This document shows positions 45,655 through 54,329 of a DNA stretch of 64,000 nucleotides, one piece after another. Each line of letters opens with the position of its first letter. Position 1 is the stretch's first letter. A program made the translations under genes and the position numbers. The notes below the pieces were generated by a model, which saw only the letters and a program-made list of their open reading frames with translations, did no database searches and was not told the origin of the DNA. The stretch lies in assembly GCA_027485695.1 (NCBI GenBank), contig JAIXQO010000002.1, positions 496,001-560,000 of the forward strand, read 5' to 3'. Source of the DNA: Pseudomonadota bacterium. GTDB taxonomy: Bacteria; Bdellovibrionota; UBA1018.

Positions 45655-47063
45655 GTGAAATTGAAGCAAAGTTTGATTTTAATGAGCTTTTCGTTTCGAT
45701 TACGGACAAACGCGGCGTCATCCTGTCGGGAAATGAAGTATTTGTCCGCGTGTCCGGTTATCAGCGATCAGATATGATCGGTGCACCACACAATATCATT
45801 CGTCATCCGGGCACACCAAAATGCGTTTTCAAGTTGTTGTGGTCGACCATCCAGGCCGACAAGCCCATCTTGGCTTATGTCAAAAACAAGACCAAAGACG
45901 GATTGCCCTACTGGGTCTTCGCGTCCGTTTACCCAATCGCCGAAGGCTACTTATCCGTCAGGATCAAGCCAGGCTCGCCACTCCTCGACCAAATCAAAGT
46001 ACTGTACGAAGAGCTAGTACAAGTAGAGAAATCCAAAGGGGTCGCCGCATCCGAAGAACTGCTGAAACGCAGACTCTTGGAGCTAGGCTTCAATGACTAC
46101 CATGAATTTTCACTGGCGGCTGCTAAAGCCGAGCTCACCCATAAACAGTCCACGATCAGTTCCGAAACATCGAAAGCCCAGGAAGCGCCTCAGTTCCGAT
46201 TAAATCAACACACCATTTCCGAAGAGACCCGATTCATGAGCGGGCTTTGCGGTCGCAACAACGAAGAATTCATCGATGTAAGTCGAGATTTTGACCATGT
46301 GTTCGCGGATAGTGATGCGATTCGAACGAACCTCTCCTCCATCATTCAATCCATTCGACGTTTCGAGTCTCTATCCGTCAATATGTCTCTCGCCTCGCAT
46401 CGGCTCGGATCCAAAGGACAAACTCTCGCCACAGTCGCCGAACGATTCGAACGCTGTTCTCAGGTGCTGCTCGGTCAAGTGGATAAGTTTGAACAATTTA
46501 ACGAGAGAAACCAAACCAAGGTCAAAGAACTCAATCACGTGCTGAACCGTTTAAGACTCCTCAATGAAATGCTGGAGTTTTATACACGTGAAGTGGCTGA
46601 TGCTTCGAGCCGACATGCCATGAGGGAAATACCCAACTGGCAGATGATCCAAAATGATTTCACGATTATGATCCGCGAGGTCATTTCACTTTTCCAAGAG
46701 ACGAACCAGCACACAAAACGAGCAATCGATGAACTCAATGATTTCCAGCAGGTTCTTAAGAGTTCGCGAATCGCGATCAGAAATCTAGATATTGTACGAA
46801 TCACCGGCAAGTTGGAGAGTGCATCTTCCGCTCAATTGGAAAAATCATTCCAACCTTATGTCGAAGAAATGTTGGGATTCATCGAACTCACTGACCGTAA
46901 TTTAAGTGGTATCGAAGAGGCCGCGCGTCACTATCAATTCGTCTATGACAAGATTCGAACGCTTTGCCTCAAGAGTACGTCTCGCCTACTCGAACTTGAA
47001 CTCCGGAACCTTCGAGTCAGATTCATCGAAACAACCCCGAATAAACCCTCGGAGGCCGCATGA
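45651..47063 (+). CDS. Soluble Aer-type PAS protein with degenerate MCP-like tip
   Basis: The product has 470 residues with no membrane helix. Residues 8-120 form a PAS domain with the Aer hallmark PHNIIRHPGTP (47-57), KNKTKDGLPYWV and PI, the pattern of FAD-binding energy-taxis sensors. Residues 200-460 are helical. Near 243-270, VNMSLASHRLGSKG followed by QTLATVAERFE aligns with the receptor tip [25 protein letters not shown]: the N, S, R, G, G, A, V, A, E positions are kept. It is thus likely a diverged soluble receptor. The start overlaps the preceding stop (ATGA). Confidence 0.82.
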   Translation: MSEIEAKFDFNELFVSITDKRGVILSGNEVFVRVSGYQRSDMIGAPHNIIRHPGTPKCVFKLLWSTIQADKPILAYVKNKTKDGLPYWVFASVYPIAEGYLSVRIKPGSPLLDQIKVLYEELVQVEKSKGVAASEELLKRRLLELGFNDYHEFSLAAAKAELTHKQSTISSETSKAQEAPQFRLNQHTISEETRFMSGLCGRNNEEFIDVSRDFDHVFADSDAIRTNLSSIIQSIRRFESLSVNMSLASHRLGSKGQTLATVAERFERCSQVLLGQVDKFEQFNERNQTKVKELNHVLNRLRLLNEMLEFYTREVADASSRHAMREIPNWQMIQNDFTIMIREVISLFQETNQHTKRAIDELNDFQQVLKSSRIAIRNLDIVRITGKLESASSAQLEKSFQPYVEEMLGFIELTDRNLSGIEEAARHYQFVYDKIRTLCLKSTSRLLELELRNLRVRFIETTPNKPSEAA

Positions 47064-48850
47064 GCATGGATCCAGAATTACTTCAGTGTTTTATCGAAGA
47101 ATCAGCCGACTTGCTCACGCAGTGGGAAGCGATCTGTCTTGAACTCGAAAAAGCACCTTCCAGCGACAAGTGGGACGCGCTTTTTCGTGTGGCTCACAAC
47201 ATCAAAGGAACTTCACGCTCGGTAGGCTTAGATGATGTCGGCGCATTCGTTCATCGCGTGGAAGACGGCATTACCCTGGCAAAACAAAACAAGATTGTGC
47301 CTGATTCCGGGTATTACCGCGCACTTTTTGCGGCTCAAAAAGAGTTAATCGACTGGGTAACTGCCGCTCAGGCTAACCCGCAGGTTCCGTTCGCACCGTC
47401 CGATTTTGAGCACCACTTTCGAGCATTGCTTGGGCAATCGACACCAGAGCCAACCGCTGTGAACGAGAAAACAGATGTCGCTCTGCTAACGCCAACGGAA
47501 ACTGTCGCGACGCCCGTTCTGGAATCTGTTCAGAACTCTCCACAGCATGTACCCAATGAAATCAAACCAGTCGGCAATTCAGCATTTTCGGAGCCACTAC
47601 CGTCAGGCTTAGTGGGAAAAACAGCACCTGCTCCCGCTTCGACCGCGACTCCAACTGCGACTCCCATCCCCGATGAGACGATTCGTGTATCCGCACGAAA
47701 GCTCGATGCGCTCATTCAAATGGTCGGAGAAATCTCTATTCAGCAAAACGTCGCCGCCCACCGCTCTCATACCTCGACCAGTAGCCATCAGGATCAAGCG
47801 CAATATTTGTTAAAAAAAATGACTCGTGACCTCTACGAAAAAGCCCTGTCCCTCCGCATGCAAACGGTTCAACCGATTTTTCAGCGCCTGGACCGCACCA
47901 TTCGGGACATCTCTAGCACACTCAATAAGCAAGTAAACGTGAGCCTAGATGGATCTGAGGTTGAACTCGATAAGACTGTTTGCGAGAAGATCATTGAACC
48001 CCTCACTCATATGGTTCGGAATTCCATCGATCACGGCATCGAGTCTCCAGAGATCCGAGAAAGCAGCGGTAAATCGAGAACGGGGAATATCCAAATACGC
48101 GCCGTACAAGACACCTCTTCGGTCTCTTTAATCATCGAGGACGACGGCAAAGGTCTGGACCCTAAAAAAATTCGCGATAAGGCGTTAGAACGTGGCCTGA
48201 TCAAAGAAAATACTCCACTCAATCCGAGCGAAGTATTCGCTTTGATTTTCTTGCCCGGATTTTCAACTGCAGAAAAAGTCACCGACGTCTCAGGGCGCGG
48301 CGTCGGTATGGACGTGGTCATGAGGGCAATCGACTCCCTGCGTGGAGAGATTCAAATCGCCAGCGAAGTCGGCAAAGGTACTCGATTCACGATCACCCTC
48401 CCACTATCACTCACCCTCATTGACGCCATCTTGATCGGAGTCCAGGGAGTTGAGTATGCCATTCCACTCGATTCTATTCACGAAGTGGTCGACTTGACCT
48501 CGGAGCATAGAGATCAGAGTACGATGATTCATTTCAATGATCGAGTCATCCCTCGAGTACAACTTTATAAGTACCTCAAGACTCATACGAAAGACCAAAT
48601 GCTCGGCCACCGTGCAAAGAAACTCCTCATCACCCGCGCCAACAACGGCATGGTGGCGTTTGAAGTTGATTCCGTTGGCGAAAAGCAACAGATCGTTGCG
48701 AGAAACCTTTCCCAAAATATCCGAGAGACTCAAGGCATCTCCGGCGGAACCATATTATCGAATGGCGATCCGGGGCTCATCGTGAACATTGATCAAATCG
48801 CGAGACTCTACCTCGCTCAAAATCAGTCGAATTACCAGGAGGCGGCATGA
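47060..48850 (+). CDS. cheA: Chemotaxis histidine kinase CheA
   Basis: The product has 596 residues. The P1 HPt domain has AHNIKGTSRSVG with phospho-His 46. A 100-residue Pro/Thr/Ala-rich linker (about 125-225) stands where the P2 CheY-docking domain would be, so P2 appears to be missing. P3 dimerisation (about 225-290) and P4 ATPase follow (HMVRNSIDHGIE near 316, DDGKGLDP, VSGRGVGMDVV), then P5 (CheW-like, from about 460). The start and end both overlap neighbours by four bases. Confidence 0.95.
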   Translation: MSMDPELLQCFIEESADLLTQWEAICLELEKAPSSDKWDALFRVAHNIKGTSRSVGLDDVGAFVHRVEDGITLAKQNKIVPDSGYYRALFAAQKELIDWVTAAQANPQVPFAPSDFEHHFRALLGQSTPEPTAVNEKTDVALLTPTETVATPVLESVQNSPQHVPNEIKPVGNSAFSEPLPSGLVGKTAPAPASTATPTATPIPDETIRVSARKLDALIQMVGEISIQQNVAAHRSHTSTSSHQDQAQYLLKKMTRDLYEKALSLRMQTVQPIFQRLDRTIRDISSTLNKQVNVSLDGSEVELDKTVCEKIIEPLTHMVRNSIDHGIESPEIRESSGKSRTGNIQIRAVQDTSSVSLIIEDDGKGLDPKKIRDKALERGLIKENTPLNPSEVFALIFLPGFSTAEKVTDVSGRGVGMDVVMRAIDSLRGEIQIASEVGKGTRFTITLPLSLTLIDAILIGVQGVEYAIPLDSIHEVVDLTSEHRDQSTMIHFNDRVIPRVQLYKYLKTHTKDQMLGHRAKKLLITRANNGMVAFEVDSVGEKQQIVARNLSQNIRETQGISGGTILSNGDPGLIVNIDQIARLYLAQNQSNYQEAA

Positions 48851-49320
48851 CCATGACTACGACCACTGAAACCACCAAAGAAAACCGGTACCTCATTTAC
48901 CGTGTGGGAACTGAACTCTATGGAAGCCCGCTCCTCGAAGTCCGGGAGGTCGTCGAGTACCAATCCCCTAAATATATGCCGAATATGGAGCCCTATTTCT
49001 CGGGTGTCATTAATATACGCGGCTCAATTGTGGGCGTGATCGACTTACGAAAGAAATTCAGCGCCCCGAGCGACGTTTCTCGCTACACGGCTCTACTCGT
49101 CTGCGAAAGCAGCACCGGCGCCATCGCCGCAATTGTCGACCAAGTCGAAAAAGTCGTGCCGATCGATGAAAGCGTCATCGAGAAGAAGCCCCCCGTTATT
49201 TCCCGGGTCGAATCGGACTACCTACTAGGCGTTGCGAACGTCGGAAATCAACTCATCACCTTAGTACATCTGCGTCCTGCATTGATGGAAATGAAATTGA
49301 TTCAAGTAAAAGCGGCCTGA
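48847..49320 (+). CDS. cheW: Chemotaxis coupling protein CheW
   Basis: The product has 157 residues, a single CheW domain after a Thr-rich start. GTELYGSPLLEVREVVEY, PYFSGVINIRGSIVGVIDLRKKF and the C-terminal LLGVANVGNQLITLVHL are typical. It links CheA to receptors. The ATG lies within the end of cheA (ATGA overlap), so production is probably coupled. Confidence 0.95.
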   Translation: MTMTTTTETTKENRYLIYRVGTELYGSPLLEVREVVEYQSPKYMPNMEPYFSGVINIRGSIVGVIDLRKKFSAPSDVSRYTALLVCESSTGAIAAIVDQVEKVVPIDESVIEKKPPVISRVESDYLLGVANVGNQLITLVHLRPALMEMKLIQVKAA

Positions 49321-49331
49321 GGAAATAGTTT

Positions 49332-51374
49332 ATGAGTATCAAAGCGACATTGACGAAAAAATTGACGGTGATTTCGGTTGTCCTCGCCACCTTGGGAGGA
49401 CTGGGAAATCTTGCTGTATTCAACAAACTCATTCATCGACTGGAGTCCTCTAAAAAAAACGAAGTAGACCAACTCACTCAAAAACTGGCCGGACAGATCT
49501 CTGCCCAGTTTTATGAACGCTACGGAGACGTCCAGGCGTTTGCGCTGAACCGAGTATTTGTCAATGGCTCAAAAAGCGAGATGACTTCTTCGTTGAATCG
49601 ATATGTCGCAACCTACGGAATCTACGACTTAGTCATGATACTAGATTCGCGCGGAAATGTTTTATCCGTAAACAGCAAGTCCCCTGATGGGAAGCCTCTG
49701 GATGTTTCTTCGCTTTCGGGCCACTCGTTCTCCAATGATGTCTGGTTCAAAAATCTTGCCGAGGGAAAACGGACGCAAGACTCCGAACACAAGCTCGATG
49801 GAACACTGGTCACAGACCCCACTCAATACGAATGGCTCAACCAGGCGTATGGAGAATCGCGAATAGTTAACTCTTTTGCTACGGCGCTTACCGACGAAAA
49901 CAACAAAACCGTCGGGTACATCGTCAACTTTGCAAACTTCAAATGGGCCACTGATGAGCTCAAAGCCAGCCTGAACCAGAACAACTCCCTCGGCAACCAG
50001 AACGATGTCTACGCCATTGTATCACCGACTGGTAGCACCATCTATTCAACCGATGGACACTCGACCGACTCTGCCGCCAAAGAAAAATCTGAAACTCCTC
50101 AGTTCCAATCATTTCTGAGCTTAGGTTCGCTCCCAACTGCGCAGTCTACTTATGAACTCACAAAGGGCGGAAAAAAGACTCCCGTCTATGAAAGCATTTC
50201 AAAAATCGAAGAACAGAAGTTCACCCGGTCACTGGGTTGGCTTGTTCTCGCTCAGCGTCCTGTCGCGAGCCTTCTCGGCTCCGCGTCTCAGCTCGTAGCC
50301 CTCTACTACCTGGTCATGACTGCCATCGTACTCGGTAGTAGCCTCATCTTTTTCGCTTACTCTAGACGAGTCTCGGGTCAGCTTCGCGATACAACGACGA
50401 TACTAAGCTCGGTCTCTCAAGAGAACGATCAAGCATTAGTCATCCTCGATTTGAGCGCTCGAGAATTAGCTTCTTCTACCAACGAGCAGGCCTCGGCAGT
50501 GCAAGAATCTGGCGCTGCCCTAAACGAGATGTCGAGCATGATCAGCAAAACGATCGAAAACGTAAAATCCTCCATGGGCTACGCTCAAAGCGCGAACGAG
50601 AAATCAAAATCGGGCGAAGCAATTGTCGCGAAAATGGTAGATACAGTCGAAGATATCGCTCGCGAGGCAAGTCAACTGAACGCTGTTTCCCAGGCGATTG
50701 GTGAGATCCAGTCCAAGACGAGCATGATCAACGATATTGTTTTCAAAACCCAGCTGCTGTCGTTCAACGCTTCTATCGAGGCGGCGCGAGCCGGAGCACA
50801 AGGACGCGGGTTCGCAGTAGTCGCCGAAGAAGTCGGAAACCTAGCGATCATGAGCGGAGCAGCTGCGCTTGATATCGAAAAATTGATCGATTCGAGTAAA
50901 CGCAGTGTGGATGAGATGCTGACATCGATTCAAGGTCGGGTAAAAGACGGCCAAACCGTCAGCAATGAGGTAGAGAATAGTTTTTCGGAGATTCGACAAG
51001 CGGTTGAACAGATCAGCGATCAGGTGTCAAACATCACCAATGCCGCTGAACAACAGGAAATCGGAATCAATGAGATTCAGGCCGCTATGGTCCAGCTCGA
51101 CGCCGCTTCTCAGAAGACTTCCGAAATGTCGATTCGCACTTTGGATTTGATTAAGACGATCGATACGCAGGGCAAAAAACTCAAAACTTGTGTGGTGACT
51201 CTCACGAACGTAGTGGACGGAGACGGCGCGCAACCGGGAGTTCTCCCATCCAGTAGTTCATCGAGCGACCGAACTGGTGAGGGTTCAGTGGCCGTTTCGT
51301 CCCTACCCTTGGAGAGCGTGATCGACGAGACGGTGTCTCCCGACGATGCAACATTCAAGAAAATCGCTGCCTAA
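49332..51374 (+). CDS. Methyl-accepting chemotaxis protein with Cache-type sensor
   Basis: The product has 680 residues. Membrane helix 1 (about 8-28), a large periplasmic domain (about 30-310) with dCache-like segments ([29 protein letters not shown]), membrane helix 2 (about 318-342), then a signalling coiled coil without an evident HAMP. The tip (near 466-500) is [22 protein letters not shown]. Gln/Glu-rich stretches such as [20 protein letters not shown] suit methylation by the adjacent CheR. It ends without a CheR pentapeptide. GAGGAAA precedes the ATG. Confidence 0.93.
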   Translation: MSIKATLTKKLTVISVVLATLGGLGNLAVFNKLIHRLESSKKNEVDQLTQKLAGQISAQFYERYGDVQAFALNRVFVNGSKSEMTSSLNRYVATYGIYDLVMILDSRGNVLSVNSKSPDGKPLDVSSLSGHSFSNDVWFKNLAEGKRTQDSEHKLDGTLVTDPTQYEWLNQAYGESRIVNSFATALTDENNKTVGYIVNFANFKWATDELKASLNQNNSLGNQNDVYAIVSPTGSTIYSTDGHSTDSAAKEKSETPQFQSFLSLGSLPTAQSTYELTKGGKKTPVYESISKIEEQKFTRSLGWLVLAQRPVASLLGSASQLVALYYLVMTAIVLGSSLIFFAYSRRVSGQLRDTTTILSSVSQENDQALVILDLSARELASSTNEQASAVQESGAALNEMSSMISKTIENVKSSMGYAQSANEKSKSGEAIVAKMVDTVEDIAREASQLNAVSQAIGEIQSKTSMINDIVFKTQLLSFNASIEAARAGAQGRGFAVVAEEVGNLAIMSGAAALDIEKLIDSSKRSVDEMLTSIQGRVKDGQTVSNEVENSFSEIRQAVEQISDQVSNITNAAEQQEIGINEIQAAMVQLDAASQKTSEMSIRTLDLIKTIDTQGKKLKTCVVTLTNVVDGDGAQPGVLPSSSSSSDRTGEGSVAVSSLPLESVIDETVSPDDATFKKIAA

Positions 51375-51391
51375 CTCAGATCGAGGATTCC

Positions 51392-53314
51392 ATGCGCTTA
51401 CTGGATTCTGAAATCGAAGAGATGTACCGATTCGTCGAGTTAAAAACCGGCGCATGTCATCAAGGCAGATTCCGTAAGGACATCATCCTCACTAATGTGC
51501 AGCGACTGATGTTACAGGAGTCCACCAAGACGTGGTCTGAGATGGTCGAAAGATCAAAATCAAATACAGCAGTGATGGACCGCCTACTCACGGCGATCAC
51601 TATTCATACCACTTCTTGGTTTCGGGAAGCGCCCCACCTCGACTACCTGACTAAGTGGCTTGAGACCCATTATGAAAAATACACCCGGGAAAAATTACGG
51701 GTTTGGACGGCAGCTTGTTCAACTGGAGAGGAATCCTATTCTTTTGCGATGGTTCTCGAAACCTTTCGGCAGAAAAATCCTCGTTTCGACTATGAAATCA
51801 AGGGTACGGATATCGATCCCATTTCGGTTCGTCGCGCGAGTCGATGCATTTTTACCAGCGACCAAATCCATTCGATTCCCGCAGCATTTCAATCACACCT
51901 CTGGATCGGATCGGGCCGTACCAAAGGTTTATTCACTCTGGATCCGGAAATCCGTTCGCGAGTGAAATTCGATACTTGGAATTTAGACTCTGGGACCTTT
52001 CCCAACAATAAACAACTATGGGACATCATCATTTGTAGGAATGTCCTCATTTACTTCGATCAAGAATGCGTGAAGCGAATCACGCAACGATTCTGCGAAT
52101 CGGTCAGTGAAAACGGCTTAATGATTCTTGGACACTCTGAGACACTCCCTCAATCTCCCGAAGGATTTAGTTTTCACGGGAATTCGATCTATGCGCGCGG
52201 CAAACATTCGGCTATTTTGAATTCAAATTCCGCGATGCGCGAGAAACAAGCGCCCAAGATTCTGATCATCGACGACTCAAAATCCGTGCGCCTGACGATT
52301 GCCAAAGAACTCTCACGCAAAGGTTTCACAGTGGTCGAGGCAATCTCTCCTGCCGAGGCGACTGCGGTGATTCGGAGAGAATCCGTGGATGCCGTCACGC
52401 TGGATTTAAACATGTTGGAACCAAACGATGGTTTCAAATGGCTTGCAGCTGCCCGTCGCGAAAATTTCAATCAACCAGTGATCATCGTGACGGACGCTCG
52501 TCCGGACGAGGCCGATAATATTTTCAAGGCACTGGAATCGGGTGCCCAGGACTATATTCAAAAAAGTTTCTTGGCCGGCCACAGCGATGAGCTCAGTTCC
52601 CGACTTCTTGGACTCATTGAAGCAAGTCAATCTGCGCTTCTGCCCACATCAAGGTCGATTGCTACCGCGACTCCCAATACTGTGCTGACTGACCCGGTCT
52701 CTTGCGAAGCCATCGTGATTGGTTCTAGTACCGGAGGTCCCGAGGCGCTTTCCCAACTGCTCGAAGATATCGCAAGCAAAAATGCGCGACTGCCGCCCGT
52801 CATCATTGTTCAGCACATCAGCCCAAATTTCGCCTTAGCGTTTTCCAAGCGACTCGCACATCTCTCTGGATTGAAACTCGCTAACTTCGCACCTCAAACA
52901 AAACTCGAATCCGGACACCTCTACATGTCTCCCGGAGATCAACACATTGCCTTGAGGCGTACAGGTCGCGATTTAACGATCGAACTACAAGATGGCCCGC
53001 AGCTGAGCGGTCACCGGCCATCCGTAGATTTTCTTTTTGAGTCTGCGGCTCGTGCAAATGCGCAAACGTTGGCTATCTTGCTGACCGGCATGGGTAAGGA
53101 CGGAGCCAACGGGATGCTCGCGCTGAAGAAACAGAAAAACTCAACTTGCATCGCCCAGGACCAAGCGACGTCTGTTGTGTATGGCATGCCACGAGAAGCC
53201 GTTCGACTAGGCGCTGTTGACTACTCCGCATCAGTTCAAGAGATCCGCAATATCGTGATCTCCTCTACTCCGCTTCAGTCCCAGGTCCCCTTGATCAAAA
53301 AACGGTCCGCTTAG
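51392..53314 (+). CDS. CheR-receiver-CheB fusion (receptor methyltransferase plus methylesterase)
   Basis: The product is one 640-residue chain. Residues 1-275 are CheR: helical N-domain, then WTAACSTGEESYSFAM (SAM site), GTDIDP, DIIICRNVLIYFD. Residues about 288-405 are a receiver with IDDSKS, phospho-Asp near 338 (LDLNM), IVTDAR and QKSF. From about 440 comes the full CheB esterase: GSSTGGPEAL (Ser), VQHIS (His) and TGMGKDGANGM (Asp). Both opposing activities therefore seem intact. In known CheB-CheR fusions, CheB usually comes first and lacks its receiver. It is last in the chemosensory unit, 17 bases after the MCP. Confidence 0.93.
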   Translation: MRLLDSEIEEMYRFVELKTGACHQGRFRKDIILTNVQRLMLQESTKTWSEMVERSKSNTAVMDRLLTAITIHTTSWFREAPHLDYLTKWLETHYEKYTREKLRVWTAACSTGEESYSFAMVLETFRQKNPRFDYEIKGTDIDPISVRRASRCIFTSDQIHSIPAAFQSHLWIGSGRTKGLFTLDPEIRSRVKFDTWNLDSGTFPNNKQLWDIIICRNVLIYFDQECVKRITQRFCESVSENGLMILGHSETLPQSPEGFSFHGNSIYARGKHSAILNSNSAMREKQAPKILIIDDSKSVRLTIAKELSRKGFTVVEAISPAEATAVIRRESVDAVTLDLNMLEPNDGFKWLAAARRENFNQPVIIVTDARPDEADNIFKALESGAQDYIQKSFLAGHSDELSSRLLGLIEASQSALLPTSRSIATATPNTVLTDPVSCEAIVIGSSTGGPEALSQLLEDIASKNARLPPVIIVQHISPNFALAFSKRLAHLSGLKLANFAPQTKLESGHLYMSPGDQHIALRRTGRDLTIELQDGPQLSGHRPSVDFLFESAARANAQTLAILLTGMGKDGANGMLALKKQKNSTCIAQDQATSVVYGMPREAVRLGAVDYSASVQEIRNIVISSTPLQSQVPLIKKRSA

Positions 53315-53321
53315 GTGAGCG

Positions 53322-54182
53322 CTATTCCTTAACGCCAACGACGTAAGCGATCCATGCATGGGCGTGGTCGCCCGTCTCGGCGGGAACGTAATCTCCCGTA
53401 CCGCGACCGTTCTTATCGAGAGTTTCCCAAAACACGACCGTGCGTTTGAATCCGGCGTCGAGGAGCATTTCGCGTACTTCGCGGATACCCCAAATACGCC
53501 AGTGGTAAGTGAACACGTCTTTCATCCAGCGGCGATTCGGCTGCTGGAAATGGATGGAGTAATCGGAAACGCAGCTGATCGGATCGAACTGGTGTTGCTC
53601 CCAAACGTATTTGAATTTGCCGAAGCCGCGCATTCGGAATGCGCGTGACTCTTCCATGCGCTCAATCATGCCTTCGCCGCCGGCCATCTCGAGGAACACC
53701 GTGCCCTTCTTGTCGAGACTCGCGTGAACGGCTTTGAAATAATCGATGACGAGCTTGCGCTCCTTGAAAATAAAAAACGAGAAATTACAGGTCGCAACCA
53801 AGTCGAACTTATCTTGAGTCGGCACCATCACGTCTTGCTGACGGAGTTCAATGCGCTCACGTTCAGACGACGTCAGGGACGAAAGGTTTTCTTGCTCCGC
53901 ATACGCTAGCGGCTCTGGATCTAGATCGAGGCCGACGGCTCGGCGATCCTTGTGACTCTTGACCCACTCACACGAAATACGCGCGGTGCCGCAGAAATCT
54001 TCGCGCAGGCGGCGCGGCACTTTGCCTTTGCCCAGGATCCATTCATGGAATCTCGGAAAATGCGTCGTATGCCAATCCGGGCACTGTACGGCTTCTTCGT
54101 AGAGCGCGTACTTAGAGATCGAACGCGTGAATTCCTTCTTCAAAGGCTTTTTCTTAGTTTTCTTTTTCTGGGAAGCCATCAT
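53322..54182 (-). CDS. Class I SAM-dependent methyltransferase
   Basis: The product has 286 residues. A Lys-rich N-terminus (residues 5-18) is followed by the SAM-binding fold: motif I region LREDFCGTARIS, acidic end VGLDLDPEPL, then QQDVMVP and CNFSFFIF. Methyl acceptor unknown; relatives include small-molecule and protein methyltransferases. Two adjacent ATG codons are possible starts (54182 or 54179), neither with a clear ribosome site. It is convergent with the CheR-CheB fusion, seven bases between stops, and is not part of that operon. Repeat copy B lies upstream. Confidence 0.85.
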   Translation of the reverse strand: MMASQKKKTKKKPLKKEFTRSISKYALYEEAVQCPDWHTTHFPRFHEWILGKGKVPRRLREDFCGTARISCEWVKSHKDRRAVGLDLDPEPLAYAEQENLSSLTSSERERIELRQQDVMVPTQDKFDLVATCNFSFFIFKERKLVIDYFKAVHASLDKKGTVFLEMAGGEGMIERMEESRAFRMRGFGKFKYVWEQHQFDPISCVSDYSIHFQQPNRRWMKDVFTYHWRIWGIREVREMLLDAGFKRTVVFWETLDKNGRGTGDYVPAETGDHAHAWIAYVVGVKE

Positions 54183-54245
54183 TTAGCTCACTTTTTCTCT
54201 ATGACGATAGACCATTGCGGAAGCTCGGATCGAATTCGTTTTCGA

Positions 54246-54304
54246 TTCTGAAAAAGCGTGATGCGGTTCCGCCGTAGGCGGAATTTTCAGAAGGACAGGA
54301 GTCC
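54246..54304. repeat. Structured dispersed repeat, copy B
   Basis: Outer stem TTCTGAAAA (54246-54254) pairs with TTTTCAGAA (54284-54292). Inside are GCG-TGA-TGC and TTCCGCC-GTA-GGCGGAA (54267-54283). GGAC-AGGA-GTCC (54293-54304) follows. It lies between mrp and the methyltransferase, opposite in sense to both. Confidence 0.65.
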
Positions 54305-54329
54305 GCTCGAAAACAATTCGATTCGAGCG

